NCBI RefSeq assembly: GCF_008831285.2
Contig: NC_045140.1
Span: 3,203,528 to 3,267,527, forward strand
Origin: Nymphaea colorata
Lineage: Eukaryota; Streptophyta; Magnoliopsida; Nymphaeales; Nymphaeaceae
Reading direction: 5' to 3'
DNA length: 64,000 nt
Position numbers and translations under genes: made by a program. The notes beneath the pieces were generated by a model that was given only the letters and a program-made list of their open reading frames with translations, ran no database searches and was not told the DNA's origin. Below are positions 36,782-53,706 of this stretch, piece by piece. Every line of letters starts with the position of its first letter. Position 1 is the stretch's first letter.

Positions 36782-39700
36782 TTTATTTGTTGCAACAACA
36801 TGATCCAAATTGTAGCTATTTCTTGGTCAAAGGCTTCATGGTTGCCTCTTATGACCTTTGTTTCTTCGTGTGGTAGTGCTGATAGATAACCAATAAGCTA
36901 TTTTGTACATGATCGTTAGTCAATGATAGCTTAATCCATTTTGAGTTTTCGGTGGATTTATGCACGTTTGGTGGTTGAGGTAAGGTTCCAGAATCCGAAT
37001 CTGCTTGCAGTTGAAGTTTATGCTGTTGAAGTTGATTGATATCTATAAATATAAAATGGATACCATTCTCATGGATTCCACTTTTTGTCCATCAATCTGT
37101 TATATTGACGTATGTTTACATGGTCTGCCATGTCAATGCTCTTGTTGGAAACTGAGGCAGATCTAATATTCTGTGGAGCAGAGATTCTTCAGATTTTTTT
37201 GGTATTATGTGCTAATTTCCTTCTTCAGAAAATGCTTCATACAGCATATACACATACAGTTGAATAATTAAATTTGGAAACCATAAACCTGCTTATTCTT
37301 ATTGATTGTTAAAGAGACAGGTTTCTGTGAATTTTCATAAGTTCGATACAAGGAGGTGTCTTCCACAAAGTTGGCTGTCATGACAAAGCTGCATGGATTT
37401 TTTTTTTCGTTTTTTCCAAATATATTTGTTATATGCTTGTTTCTTGCTGTTTTCTCTTTCATTTGACACACAGGCATAAATATAACGCAAGATTCTCTTT
37501 AAAGTTGCGTGTACTCTAGCCACTTGGTACTTCATGCAATTGATTGTGAGACTATTAGCAGTACTACAGTCCTTTTACTTGATTACATGTTCATTTATTT
37601 TTGCTTTTATTATTGCTTACTATTTGCGGAAGTGAGAGGTTATTTCTGAGGCATCAAGTCTACGTTTTCTTCTTTACCTGAATAAAATTATCTTTCACAA
37701 TTAGGGAGACAATTTTCCAGGTAAAGGTCTATATGCCCATCTTGGTTACACCTTGTGCCCCACCCGTTTATGGTTTAGGATATCTGGAGTGTAAGATTCA
37801 TTATAGGCAACTGCAAAGTGGCAAGTGAAATTTCATTGTGGCAACTGCATAATTCTGAACAGCAAGAAACATACATATTCTGTCTCCTGGTTTTAAGGTT
37901 GCAGTATCTAATTTTTCTTCTCAATTGCTGGTACAATCTCCTCGTCTGTGTGGGACATTCTTTGTTGTGGTATAGGCAGAAGGCTAGAAGGTCACCGATG
38001 GCAAGAATCTTAAAATCAATGAGATAGAGATAGAGAGAGAAAGTGGGAGAGGAGTGGAGAATACTCACGACTTTAATGCGCATGGGCCCATATGACAGGA
38101 AGGCAATATGCTGAAGGGTTGAATTCGACAACTGGTGCAAGGAGCCACTGGAAGTAAGTGGGATGGATGGTGATTGGTGGTGGTGCAGAGAGTAATAGTT
38201 CTGGTAGCCCATCTCGTGAGATTATTTAAAAGCCATTACTAGGCGGCAGAGGTGGAGGACAAACTGTGTATTAGTAGTGATTTCTGCAGAAAAGAAAGGT
38301 GAAGTAAACAGAGCAGTACATTCTTCCATCTTAGCATGTCCAGGAGGAGGAAGCCACAGTTAATCGCTGACAGTAACAGATCAGAACGATGTGCTGCTTT
38401 TTAATGCTCCTCACCCTCCCCATCTTTAATCTTTTGGTGGTCTCACACCTCTGTGACTTTTTATTTACCTTTTTCGAAAGTGGACCTGTTACAGCCATAA
38501 TCACCACTTATTATGCATGGATGTGCTTTTTTAATGCCTCTCTCTCTCTCTCTCTCTCTACATCATCGCCATTATGAGGTGGTGACATACAGCCATCTTC
38601 ACCAACCTCTTTCTCTATCCCTTTTGTTTTTTTCTATTTGTTCTCTGGTTTCACATTGGGAGGGACTTCGATTGATTCTACACAGCCACGACTTATCTGT
38701 TTAGATTTATTTTTGTTTGTTGTAAGAGCCGGAGAACTTGCATGGACGCCGGCGCTCGTTGATTTTGTCAAAAGAATTGAGCCTGTTCTCATCGTTCGAC
38801 CTGCAATGGAACGGTCCTGTCCGTTCATCGTACTTTGACACGCATCAACGCCCAAGGCAACTGGATGCCACTATGAAGATTCTTATCGTTTCCGCGTAAG
38901 AAGCTACAAAAGTTTCTAAATGACGGCACGCCTCCGCAATCCGTTAGATTGTCTGCTTTCGTCTACTTGTTTCTAAATATAATTCCACAGGAATATTGTT
39001 AATTTCCATACACTGGATGTATATGGATTTATATATCTTACTAGTATGGGTTAGAAAGGTGCTTTGCTGATTCCGTTGGCCATTCGAGCTTTTGAAGAAA
39101 AAGATCCTCTCGTCCAATCATTGGAGTAAATTTGTAAAAGCATTTAGGTGGTAAATTTAGCCAACTGTTTGATTTTTTCTTGTAAATAGAATAAAGATGT
39201 GGACAGATGTGCAAAAAGTAAAAATTGTATAAAGGACATCACTCACCTTTTTACCTCCATTCCCAAGAGGTTTAATATATATATATATATATATATATAG
39301 TAACCTGCGCATTTTAATACGAATTAATTAGATTTCAAGAATTTTAGAAGTATGTTTTTGAAAATCGAAAGACCCAAAAGCACTGTAAAACAGAAATTGA
39401 AAATATAAAACTTTGTTAAATAATGGATTGAAAATAATATTGAGATGCTTTGAGTAGTTCGATCGGCCATTTTGTGCAGCTCCTCATTGAAGACGAGTCC
39501 ATTTTCTGGTTCATATTAGTCATTACAATTCAAATTACTGTCACTTGATCTAATTAGTTAAATATCTTTGACACAGTCGGAAACCTACTCGCATTAATTT
39601 TTTTCACTTATGATTTCTTTCATACACAACTTCGGATTAAAAAAAAAAAGTTCGATGCATTTTCAAGCATTGGAATGATTGAATTCCACTTACCGTTGGC

Positions 39701-40197
39701 CGTCCAACTTACTAATTATCAAGAGTTAATAGCTGTTTAACGGAAAAATCTAGAGAATGATGCATTTTTCGAATTTTTAAAGATGTAGAAGCGTAAGTGT
39801 GTGTGTCCTACAGCTTCAGACGCCTTGTTACATTAAAATAAAAGATGCAACCTTCCGTGTTGCACAAGAAACTCGTTGAAATAAAACAAAAAAATTCTAA
39901 AACAAACCTGATTCTCTAGCAAAACTTTAGCAAGCAATGTTTGTCTTTTTCTATACAAAAAAGATATGTATGAAAGTTGAAGTTGATTGAAGCGGCATCT
40001 CGAGGCATCAAAAGTAAGTACGGCTCCGCCTCGGATCTCAGCCGGTCGGAAAAAAGGGACGAGGAGGATCTTCTCTTGTTTACTTGAAATACATGAAATT
40101 TTGTGAAAGAATGATCTATTTTTTGTATGCTTGGTTATTGGGCATCTATGTTATTCCAATAGCGTTTTGTATACCAACCTTTTCAATCTTTGGAAAC

Positions 40198-40457
40198 AAA
40201 ATTTTAATATCAAGGGAGAAAAATTAAGGAAAAAAGGGCATCAGAAACAAAATATTACACTAGGAAAAATAACGAGAAATTTGCAGTCACGGCCACAAAT
40301 AAATAAACTTTATATTATAAACAATGATAAAATTTTAATACCAAGGAAGAAAAATTAAGGAAAAAGGCCATCAGAAGCAAAGTTTTACACCAAGAAAAAT
40401 AACGAGAAATTTGCAGACACAGCAACAAATAAATAAACTTTATATTATAAGCAATGA
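40198..40457. repeat. two-copy tandem repeat, ~130 bp
   Basis: The block beginning AAAATTTTAATAYCAAGG and ending TATTATAARCAATGATA occurs twice in a row (about 40198-40328 and 40329-40457) with roughly 90% identity. A third start (AAAATTTTG) follows and stops. AT-rich and non-coding. Confidence 0.85.
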
Positions 40458-40590
40458 TAAAATTTTGTAATAGGAACTAATAAGTCCAAAAAGAGAGAAA
40501 AAATGTAGAAACGAGGACGACTTGTGAGATGTGGGACTGGATAAACCTTCATATGACTACTTTTAGGTATTTTTTTTAAGGGGTTATAAT

Positions 40591-40774
40591 AAGGGGCAGA
40601 GCCATAAATTTTTCATGAAGCAGACCGACTTAAAGTTTATAAATTTTGAATTAAACCGAAATATTATTTTTCAAAAATATAGATAACATGTGAGAATTTT
40701 AAAAATTTACATGTAATTTTTTTTTTTTTTTTGAAGTGGAGCCAAGGCTCATGCCTACCTTGACTCCACGCCTG
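40591..40774. mobile_element. hAT-like MITE with 8-bp target-site duplication
   Basis: The 184-bp element lies between two perfect copies of GTTATAAT (40583-40590 and 40775-40782). The ends AAGGGGCAGAGCC and, in reverse complement, CAGGCGTGGAGTC are an imperfect inverted repeat. The interior is AT-rich with a poly-T run. Probably the same broad family as 42496-42679 and 50778-50942. Confidence 0.65.
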
Positions 40775-40814
40775 GTTATAATATACCACTGTTTAAGTCC
40801 ATTTGTGCATGTGC

Positions 40815-40912
40815 ATGGAACTCCAAATGTAAATTATGTGGTTAAACCTAACTCAAGTATCAAATGGAACTCCAAATGTAAATTATGTGGTTAAACCTAA
40901 CTCAAGTATCAA
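40815..40912. repeat. perfect 49-bp tandem duplication
   Basis: The 49 bases beginning ATGGAACTCCAAATGTAAAT are repeated exactly once, at 40815-40863 and 40864-40912. No difference is visible, which points to a recent event. Confidence 0.95.
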
Positions 40913-41479
40913 TTATAACAACGTGCAAGAGTGCTCCGAAGCCAAGCTAAAAAATTTTAGTTAAGGGGCACTAATTATAAAATTTTCAAAACTTAAGGAG
41001 CACCAATATGTAAAAAGTAAAAATTATCTCGAAATATGGATATGAAAATAAATAATTTTTGTTGGTTTGTGTATGATGGTTGCCAGGCCACAATCTGCAC
41101 TAATAATGCGTTTGTCCTATATATTGACAAACACTTTATTTATTTATTTACGAGTGATTAGGGTCCCTACTCCCAACACCATACAAGGGCAGCGTAAAGA
41201 GAAGAGTACACGGCAAGCAAGCTTTTGTCAAAGGCCAACAACAACAGTAGTCAGACATAGAATTGATATAATATCTTCTCCTTGTTTTGCAAAAACATTA
41301 ATGAAAGATAGTACTTTGTTGGAACTATAACCTCATCAAGCAGGTCAACCAATTTCACGGAATTCTTTGTGGCATGTTCTCAAAAGGGTAACTAAACCCT
41401 AGCAAGAGAGTTAGTTATAATGCACAAGGTATATGTCCTAGATTATGCATGGTTAATAAGGCATATAATTTTCGCAAAC

Positions 41480-41625
41480 TATGTTTTCTTATTCATTGCA
41501 TAAATAGGGGACGGTGCGACCACGTTCTTTTCTTCTTTTCAAGTAAGCACAACTTTACTAAGATCATACTCATTTCCCATCTCATGGAAAACCCTTTTCG
41601 CTCCGGTTAGCCCTACCCCCTTCTA
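41480..41625 (+). repeat. dispersed repeat fragment, copy 2 (possible LTR piece)
   Basis: It shares about 55 bp (41569-41625) with 106-160. A CATAAATAGG TATA-like sequence is near 41500, about 70 bp before the shared block, as in an LTR promoter region. No internal retroelement genes, primer-binding site or second LTR were found. Confidence 0.35.
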
Positions 41626-42495
41626 AAGGTATTTTAGTGATGGGTTTTGTAGGAACCGAACGATCATATTTTGTCATAAATGTTATTTTATTGACGACAT
41701 TGATATTGAAGATCGTGACGATATCGATATTGATGATCGTGACGATGATGACCTTGATACCAAGCTGCTAACTATGCCGAATGTGCTAACTACGTATATG
41801 ATGCCGAAAATATACCAATTTGAGATTACCCTTATATTAAATTAAAATTAGTACTACCCATAAGAGAGACCGTAGCCCTCTTAATTCGAGAGGTTTAGAG
41901 CTTGCTTTTGAACCAATATGGTCACACTCTACTCTTGGAGTGGGTGCATGCACCGTACTTGAACACCATAAAACCTGCCAACATTTGCTCTATATTCTAT
42001 ATTAGTGTGATGAAAAGGCAACGATGCCTATTCCCTCGAAGCATGGTATTAAAGATTGTAGACGTCAGACTCAACCCCCTATAGTTAGCCTCAATACCCA
42101 ATCCACCTAGTTGGCCTCAATATGAGCTTATTGATGCGCTTCCACCCCTTTAATTAAGGGATACCAATATGTAAATAAGAAAATCCAAAGCTGTCATTCG
42201 GCATAAATTTTAAGTTTTTAAGGGTACCAATGAGAAAAATTGCTCAAAAATATCAATATAAAAATAAGAATTTTAATTGCCTACACAAAGTGTACACCTA
42301 TCTCTGCACCCAAGTTATATCTAAAGGCTAACCAAAATGAGCACCGTTGTTAGTATCGCCCGATGCATATCCGCTCCGGTACATATATGTGCACATAAAT
42401 AACTGTTCTAATTATGAAGATTCTATAGATTGAAAGATAGGTGTTGCAGAATGTCCAAGATCGGTAATATGGGCGGGCAAGTAAATGAACTTTGG

Positions 42496-42679
42496 CAATG
42501 ACGGAGCCAGACATTTAAGGCAAGAACACGTATAATAAATCTTAGTTTTTAAGGGGCATTAATACATTAAAATGAAAATGAAGGAACTGGTATGTGCATC
42601 AACATGTAAATTAAGAAAATTTGTGACATGATTAATGTGGGCAAATGCCTACACCAACCCACATGTGGCTCCGCCAATG
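42496..42679. mobile_element. hAT-like MITE with 8-bp target-site duplication
   Basis: The 184-bp element is flanked by AACTTTGG (42488-42495) and AATTTTGG (42680-42687). The termini CAATGACGGAGCC and, in reverse complement, CATTGGCGGAGCC match at 11 of 13. The interior has the family words AAGGGGCATTAATA and GTGGGCAAATGCCTACACC. The CA..G termini and the 8-bp duplication fit hAT. Confidence 0.7.
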
Positions 42680-42885
42680 AATTTTGGCTTCTGCAATACC
42701 CTAAAACAATAATGCTGGGAGATAGGGCTCCCCCTTTTATTACTAATGAATGAAAAGCCATACAAGTTTTTCGTTAACCACTTTATATTTTGGTAATTAA
42801 CAAACTTATCATTTATTATTTATTATGAATTAAAATGTGCAGTGACCGACTTTTCATTCTTGTATAATTGCATTTTTATCTTTAA

Positions 42886-43169
42886 GGGGTCGTTTGGCCA
42901 CAGGAACATTAATATACTGTTCCATGTATCTGTTCTTTCGGCAAATTCATGGAACCCTATGTTACAACGTTTCATGTGAAGATGTTTCAAGTTTCGCGGC
43001 TGCGCGGTAAATTTTATGGAAGGGTACGCATTCACAGATTTTCATATCGGATCGGCGCAATCATGCATTTTATAACAAAACAAATATTTGAAGATGTAAA
43101 TGAAGAAACATCGAGGAGCTGGTGTGGGCAACAGTATGTTACTGTTCCTATATATTGCTGAACGACTCC
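42886..43169. mobile_element. Tourist-like (PIF/Harbinger) MITE with TAA duplication
   Basis: The 284-bp element begins GGGGTCGTTTGGC and ends GCTGAACGACTCC, an inverted repeat matching at 11 of 13. It is flanked by TAA on both sides (42883-42885 and 43170-43172). Subterminal words ACTGTTCC and GTTACTGTTCC are also inverted. A related decayed element lies at about 44045-44185 (GGCTGTTTGG ... CCGAACAGCC). Confidence 0.6.
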
Positions 43170-46100
43170 TAAGGTTCCCAAACACTTCGCAAATCTACAT
43201 CTTTTATGGTCTTTTGGATTGAAAACTGAGAACGCAGTCTATGCGCTAATTAATACTGTTTCACTCGAACGCAATCTTTTTGCTTTTTGGCCGTGAACTT
43301 CATTTTTTTTTTTGTTCGCTGCTTTTAAAACCTTAGCACTTCGTACAAAAACAATAGAATATAATAAAATATTAGACTGGGACTCAATCTCAAAGTAATT
43401 AATCTGTAATATGTCATAGACTCAGTGTGTAATGGGAAAACTGAATAAACCGATGGAGGAGAAATGAGAAGAACACCAAATGGAAATTGATCAATGTAAC
43501 TTACTCCAAAACCGATCGATGCTTAACTAGACATGAAATATTCCTATAGATTAAACTCCACATCCTAATGACAATCTACTCAACCAGGACTGGGAAAGAA
43601 GGGAAAATATTGATTCAAGAGAACATATTTTATACAGAAAATGTCGACAGTACGATATACAGATATTTCTACTGATTTTCTTCTTGCCACTATTCTGTCA
43701 TTTTCTGATTGCAAATTCAATTTTTCTTTCTCCCTTGGAATTGATGAGATCCCTTTCTTATCTCGAGAAATTAAACAGAGATCTTAAAGTAACATATTAG
43801 AGTAGGTCAGTTACTAACGAGATCCCACTGATTCTTTTGTTAGGCAGACACATCTTCAAATAAGGGGATTGTTCAAGGGCTTGTGATGGGGAGAATAGGG
43901 AAGTCTCAAAGTCTCATTCATTGGCCAAAATTTAGTGAGGATTGCTAAAATCTCAATTCAAAAGCCAAGTTCTATTCGAATCAGACAAATCACTATAACC
44001 CAATTCTAGGACGGGGTCGGTGCTAGACTAAAGGACCTTTTGTGGCTGTTTGGTAAGAGTAATTATGATGCTGTTCCATGTATCTGCCCAAAAGATTAGG
44101 GCAGATTTGTAGAACAAATTAAAAAAAGTTTCACAAATATATTACATGGAACAATAATACAATGTTACTGTTTCCGAACAGCCGGCCCCTTGCATGGCAT
44201 GGATTTTCCATCTTGTACATGGGTTTAGGTCTTTCTTTGAGTTAATTTGAATCCATCCACTCACAAGATGAACTTTTCTGAATGGTTTTATCCATAGATC
44301 ACAATCATGCCCAGTTTAAGCTCTCAAATCTGAGCTTGATCCCCATTTTTGATTAAATTTGCATTGGAGCTCTCTAGTGCCTATACTATGATAAATATAA
44401 AGATTGAAACACATATAAATGCATGTAATTAGTGATTAAAATATAATTATTTCATGCATTAGTGGATCTTGCTAAATGTTATAGTACTTATAGAAGACGT
44501 GATAAGCAGCTAAAGTCAAAGAAAGAAAACAAAAGGCACACGTCAATCGCAACATCTACATGAGTAGTGAATTAATCAGTTCATGAAAGAAAACTTAATT
44601 TTCATATAGAAATGTTGGTTGGACTTTTACTCTAATAAGATACCGCTCAACTCTAGAAAGGAAATCTTTAGACTTGGAGCTACAATCCTCTAAAATAGTT
44701 GCCAATGGAAACAGAAAGGCTTAACTAATGCCATCTTCTTACTGCTACTGATGTCGCCGTTTCCCTGGTGGCCACATACTTACCATCATCGCAACCTCGA
44801 AGATCCCCACTTTAAATTCTCTCTCTGTATGATCAATATTGGTCTTGTTGATCATGCCTTCGTATCTCTGTTGCAAATATAGGAACTGAGAGAGGTGACG
44901 CTCCTGATTCTAGCAAAATGAGACGGAAAGTTGTGAAAAGCTTGCGTGAGAAGCATGAGAAAAGAGGGGCTAAGAGCCCATTTGCCTTTAACCCTTCTCC
45001 TCCACGCTTCACTGCCGTAGGGAGAGATTATACATGGCTTTCCAAGTCCACCTGGTGACCAAACCATTTTCTTTAGTAAAGGCCACATTCATGTTGCTTA
45101 TCAACTATGGCATCTATCTATATATATATATATATATATATGCACATGCGTTGCAACGACCTAGCTATACGTACCGAATTTGAGAATAAATGTACATTGA
45201 AGATCATATCATGAGTAAATGTTCGACATGAGCCAAATGTAGCTCATGACTGTGAAGCATGTTAGCATATGCTAGACCATACAACAGAAGTGGGGTAGTT
45301 AGGGTTGAAATTATAACAATTCAAGTATGTGAATGGGTAAGCCTTACTCAGTTTATATACTCGTGATATTATTACTAGTTGTCTTGGTTCACAGTTTCTT
45401 ATGTATAAATTAATTAAAGCTGGCTATAGAGACAAGTGAAGATTTGCCAGACTAAATAAATACTCGTCTGTTTCAGAGTAAAAACATAACAGTTAGTATT
45501 GAGGCATTTCATCAAATACTTGGCGAAACATGAAATCTTGCAGACGTGTTCGATCCCCTCTTTCCACAGAGGAGAATGCATATGAGTTACCATACATGCA
45601 TTATTAAAAGGCGTTGGGAGTCTCGTGGCTGGGTTCTCATTAACCTCAACTCCTCAAGTCCCAGTCAAGGAGACCCCACTTAATTGAAGGAGAGATCGCT
45701 GCATCTCTGTACCTCACAACTGACTTCTAGTGATAAATGAGCTGCAGCACACCAGATGGACATATTAATTGGACTTATCAGGACTTTCCATTCTCGCCAT
45801 TCAAAAAATAATTGCCAAGAAATCTGACATCTTTATTATCGGTTGGTTTCGTCCTACTACTCTGCCATGGACATGACAAAGAGTCACAGCGAACACATCA
45901 CCGGTCAATAATGCCCATAAATATCGCAGCTTTCTCAAAGGAAAAAGAACAAAATGGTAGGTAGCGGGTGAGGTCATTTTAGATACTTTTGGAAGTAACC
46001 CTAGAGATTCTGATCTGCTACTTGATATCAAAGTTAAATGCGTGGCTCCCAATTTTAGTGTTGTCTTTTGTCGCGATGGATATATGGATATGCAAGTTGA

Positions 46101-46261
46101 AGTGTAGGAGGGGATATCCTCAGCTAACCAGGACAAGGGTTGGATGAAAGGTTTGGCCAAAGGATGGGTCTTCTTCGCTCACCTCTAAACATGATTACGT
46201 TAAAAGAAAGACATAAAAGGTGGACAAAGAAAAGAAACCAAGCAACTGACCATTTTTATGG

Positions 46262-46560
46262 CTGTCGAGCTCAGGTCTGGGTGGCCCGAAACCCAAGCGT
46301 GGCCCCAGATCGGCCCAATGCTTGAAACCCGAAGCCTCGATTAAAATAAAAAATATTTTTTAAATATAAAACAAAATTTGAATATAAAATATATTTTTAA
46401 TAATAATATATATATTATTATTATATAAAAAATAAAAAAATTAATGGGGCTAAATCGAACCCCATCGAATTTACCCGGGCCAGTTTTTTCATACCCGATC
46501 GAACCAGGAAATGGGTATCCGTCAGGTACCTAAACCTCATGTTGCCCAGGCTTAGGCAGC
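46262..46560. repeat. GC-rich-arm / AT-core repeat
   Basis: A third independent member of the family at 7660 and 25712: GC-rich arms (GGCCCGAAACCC, GATCGGCCCAATGC; then TTACCCGGGCC, TGTTGCCCAGGCTTA) around a core of about 110 bp that is almost pure A and T. Confidence 0.45.
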
Positions 46561-47176
46561 AGCCTTCCACTCAGTGTTGTCAATCTCACTCCTTATCAAG
46601 CTCGAGTTTAATTTTTACACGTCTTCTGTTTTATTCAATCTTTTTAAAAATTTTGGACTCTTTTAAATTGATAATTGCAAATAATTGCAATGGAAGGTTG
46701 CTGGGGGCCTTTAAATTGATGCTTATTTACTAATAATATAAAAAGAATGTAACGGATCGCACAATCTGAAACCGCCCTTGGATACGTAGCTGAAAATTCA
46801 TTATCATCCTTATATATGATGCACATAGTCATATTTTGTCCAACTTAAAAACTAATTAGATAAAAAAATAAAAATGGTGCTTTAGTAATGCTGAAAATGA
46901 ATATAAATAATTTAACCTAAGTTTTAAAAACTTTAAAGTAATGAGAAAAAAAGATAAAGCACGAAAAAATCATCCTGGAGTTCCGAAAAAATGGAGAAAA
47001 GATGGATTTTTCGTTTTTCATTGTTTTTTAATGTTTTAATCAGGTTTTTTTTTTTTTTTTTTCGAAAAAGACAGGTTCTTTGTGTCTATGGATCGATGAC
47101 TTGAAGTCTAAAGAAGATAACTACCCGTTTATCTAACTAGTTAATTTACAATTTGCCTACTTTGTTTCAAGGAGAA

Positions 47177-47301
47177 GCAGAAAACCACTTTATGGAATAA
47201 GGAAACGAAACATGAGAAGATTGATCACATGATTTCTATGCAGAAAACCACTTTATGGAATAAGGAAACGAAACATGAGAAGATTGATCACATGATTTAT
47301 A
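47177..47301. repeat. perfect 63-bp tandem duplication
   Basis: The 63 bases beginning GCAGAAAACCACTTTATGGA at 47177 repeat from 47240. The second copy is exact for about 60 bases, then leaves the repeat. No coding meaning seen. Confidence 0.93.
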
Positions 47302-47715
47302 CCTATTATTATTTGCTTGAATATAAAAGAAACCGCAACCAATTTCCAAGTATTCAGCAGGCAGTGAGCCCATTGGCAAGTTTTGTCAGCATGATTTACA
47401 TTATGTTATTTTAAAACTCAACCGAATGGACTCACCAAGTCACCGGGTCAACTTACTGACCAAGTGACACAGTCATATGCCGATCCGAGTTCGAGTCACG
47501 AGTTTACCAACTATACTTTTTAGGATACTCGAGTTTAGAGTGGCGGGTCATTATTTTTTCCAAGAAAGTATTCCATTCCCTGGATAAAAAGTTTGGAGAC
47601 ATAGATGTTTGTGTTGTAGAGAAACATGAACACAAGCATAAAAGCCGTAGATATGTTCACCAAGTACGCAGGCATTTCACAGTCTTCCTATAGTTTCAAT
47701 CATACTTGGGCAGGT

Positions 47716-48117
47716 CTAGGATGTCATCTGGATCATGTTCAAATAAGATTGTATATTTTTTCCATATCCACATTTTTGGATATCTATATATTCGGATTCA
47801 GATTCATATTCGAATTTGGATGAAGAAAAATATAATGTCACATGTGAATCCAAAATCCCAACACATGATCTGAATCTGATCTAAATTTGATTTGTAGATT
47901 AACTTCTGAATCCAAACCATATTACTCTTATTTAAAATTTTATCCAATCTAAATCCAAATTTGGTCAATATTTACTTAAATCCAAATCGAATCAGATGTC
48001 ATTTCTTATATTTGAACCCTAACCAAATTCTTACTCAGATGTTAACATTTTTTGCATATATTATATTTTATGAAGTTTGGTCGGATATTGATCTAAATCA
48101 AATTTATTAACATCCAG
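47716..48117. mobile_element. MITE, ~400-bp GGATGTCAA family
   Basis: The 402-bp element has ends CTAGGATGTCA and, in reverse complement, CTGGATGTTA. Its flanks are GGGCAGGT and AGGCCGGT, matching at 6 of 8, so an old 8-bp duplication is possible. The interior is full of GAATCCAAAT, GATTCAGATT and AAATCCAAATC words and codes for nothing. Length and words match 49543-49949, in opposite orientation. Confidence 0.55.
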
Positions 48118-48456
48118 AGGCCGGTCTGTCCACAATTTTTTGCGCCATGTTTCTGTGTGGGGGTTGCAAATTGCACCCGGAAGACTTAGTTTCTTGTTTA
48201 ATGTCTTATCAGAGTTTTGGTGGCGCAATTATTTCAGTACTCAGCTGCCCAAATAAATTGCAGTCAAGCTTATGGATAGAAGCAACTGCAAAAGAAAGGC
48301 TGAGTAATAACCATGCGCGACAAGACCATCCAGCCCACACAATAAATTCTCTATCCAACTCAACCAACAGCTTCCCCCGATCGATCTTCTCCTTAAATAT
48401 ACACGCTGCACTTCCTCTCTTCTCATCGCCTGTGTTTGACCTGTGGATCGGCAACA

Positions 48457-52497
<4,041 letters not shown>

Positions 52498-52861
52498 GAG
52501 AAGTTTGTACTGATTCCAAGTGGCTTTGAGTTGTATTGTTTTAAATAATGCACCTTGCACCAGCTGAGTTGTTGTAGCAGAAATTGTATGTGCACAAAAC
52601 GGAATTACATAACAGTATGGAGCCATTCTGCTGCTAAAATATTGACGTATATATATCACTTTGGAAATATTACTTCTGTCTGCAAAATTCAAGCTGTAAC
52701 TAAAACCGGAATTGGTTCTCAGAGAACGAGAGATGCACCATTGTTCCGGAAATGTCGAGGATAGTGGAGGTCGTGATAAATTTCTATAGCAGCAAGGAAA
52801 TCGTCGACAATTCTGTATGATCTTCCCCAAACCGCATTTGGCACCAAGTGATTTCTCGCAG

Positions 52862-53205
52862 GAAAGCATCATGACAGTGAACTTTTTCTTCAGATTTAGT
52901 TTTAAATAAATATCGTTTATCTAATGCTTTTACATTTTGAAAATTGGCAAAATTTCGTTCAAAATTTGGATTTCTGATTCAGATATAGAAAGCATCATGA
53001 TGATATTTTCTTCAAATTTAGTTTTAAATAAATATTTTATATCGAATGCTCTTACATTTTAAATATTGGCAAGATTCCATTCAAAATTTGGATTTCAGAT
53101 TCAGATATGACTTTTTTTTGCTTGTATTTGAATTTAAATATGTGAATATTCGAAAAAACGGATACAAGGGTATATCCAATTTGAATCTAATTTGGCATCC
53201 CCTTG
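52862..53205. mobile_element. MITE-like element, ~400-bp GGATGTCAA family, with internal tandem duplication
   Basis: The right end is TTTGGCATCCCC, typical of the family. An inner segment of about 125 bp beginning AAAGCATCATGA occurs twice in a row (about 52863-52987 and 52988-53110), with the words TTCAAATTTAGTTTTAAATAAATA and CAAAATTTGGATTT in both. The left terminus is not recognisable. It lies just downstream of the chalcone-isomerase-like gene, perhaps in its 3' flank. Confidence 0.5.
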
Positions 53206-53706
53206 TTTCTAGATTTACAGACAATTCATGCATTATATGGGATATGAACAAAGGTAAGAATATTTTTGAAACACTGGAAGTGATTCACACGGAAAGCAGC
53301 GTTAATAAAGTAGGCATCTTATTTCATCAACTATAAAGTGCAATGTTTAAAGAAACAAACAAGATTATGTCACCTATGTAGCACATCTCGATAATCATGA
53401 TGGTCAAAGGAAGCTATTATACACCTGAACTCTTACCTGACTGGAGCCCTTTTAAGTGCATTTTTTTTTAAGTTTATTATCGCGAGACATAGAAGAAAGA
53501 AGGTCTAGTGAAGTATCTCATTCTATGTCTTGTTGTCGTTATTTGTCTATATCTTCCTGAGAATAGATCAGCCATGTACAAGATAATGTATACTTTCAAG
53601 CAGTACCATATTTCTTTTCTATTTCTTTTCTACTAATATGATCGTTTGCCCTATAAATAGATTGTTATTGTCTTTAAGCCCTTAAAGCAATTGGTGTGCA
53701 AACATC

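Larger units (their letters stand above)
36782..48456. other. gene-poor intergenic region with MITEs and short tandem duplications
   Basis: No gene could be supported over about 11.6 kb. A minus-strand frame from 38212 (MGYQNYYSLHHHQSPSIPL) ends before a GTGAGT and could be a short first exon, but nothing continues it. The region holds several MITEs with target-site duplications (40591, 42496, 42886, 47716), perfect tandem duplications (40815, 47177), (TA)n tracts at 39276-39298 and 45119-45140 and a (CT)n tract at 38540-38558. Confidence 0.5.

Noticed and set aside
38078-38212. Minus-strand first exon candidate (MGYQNYYSLHHHQSPSIPL) ending at a GTGAGT donor
   Set aside because: No following exon, no family recognised; a chance frame is as likely.
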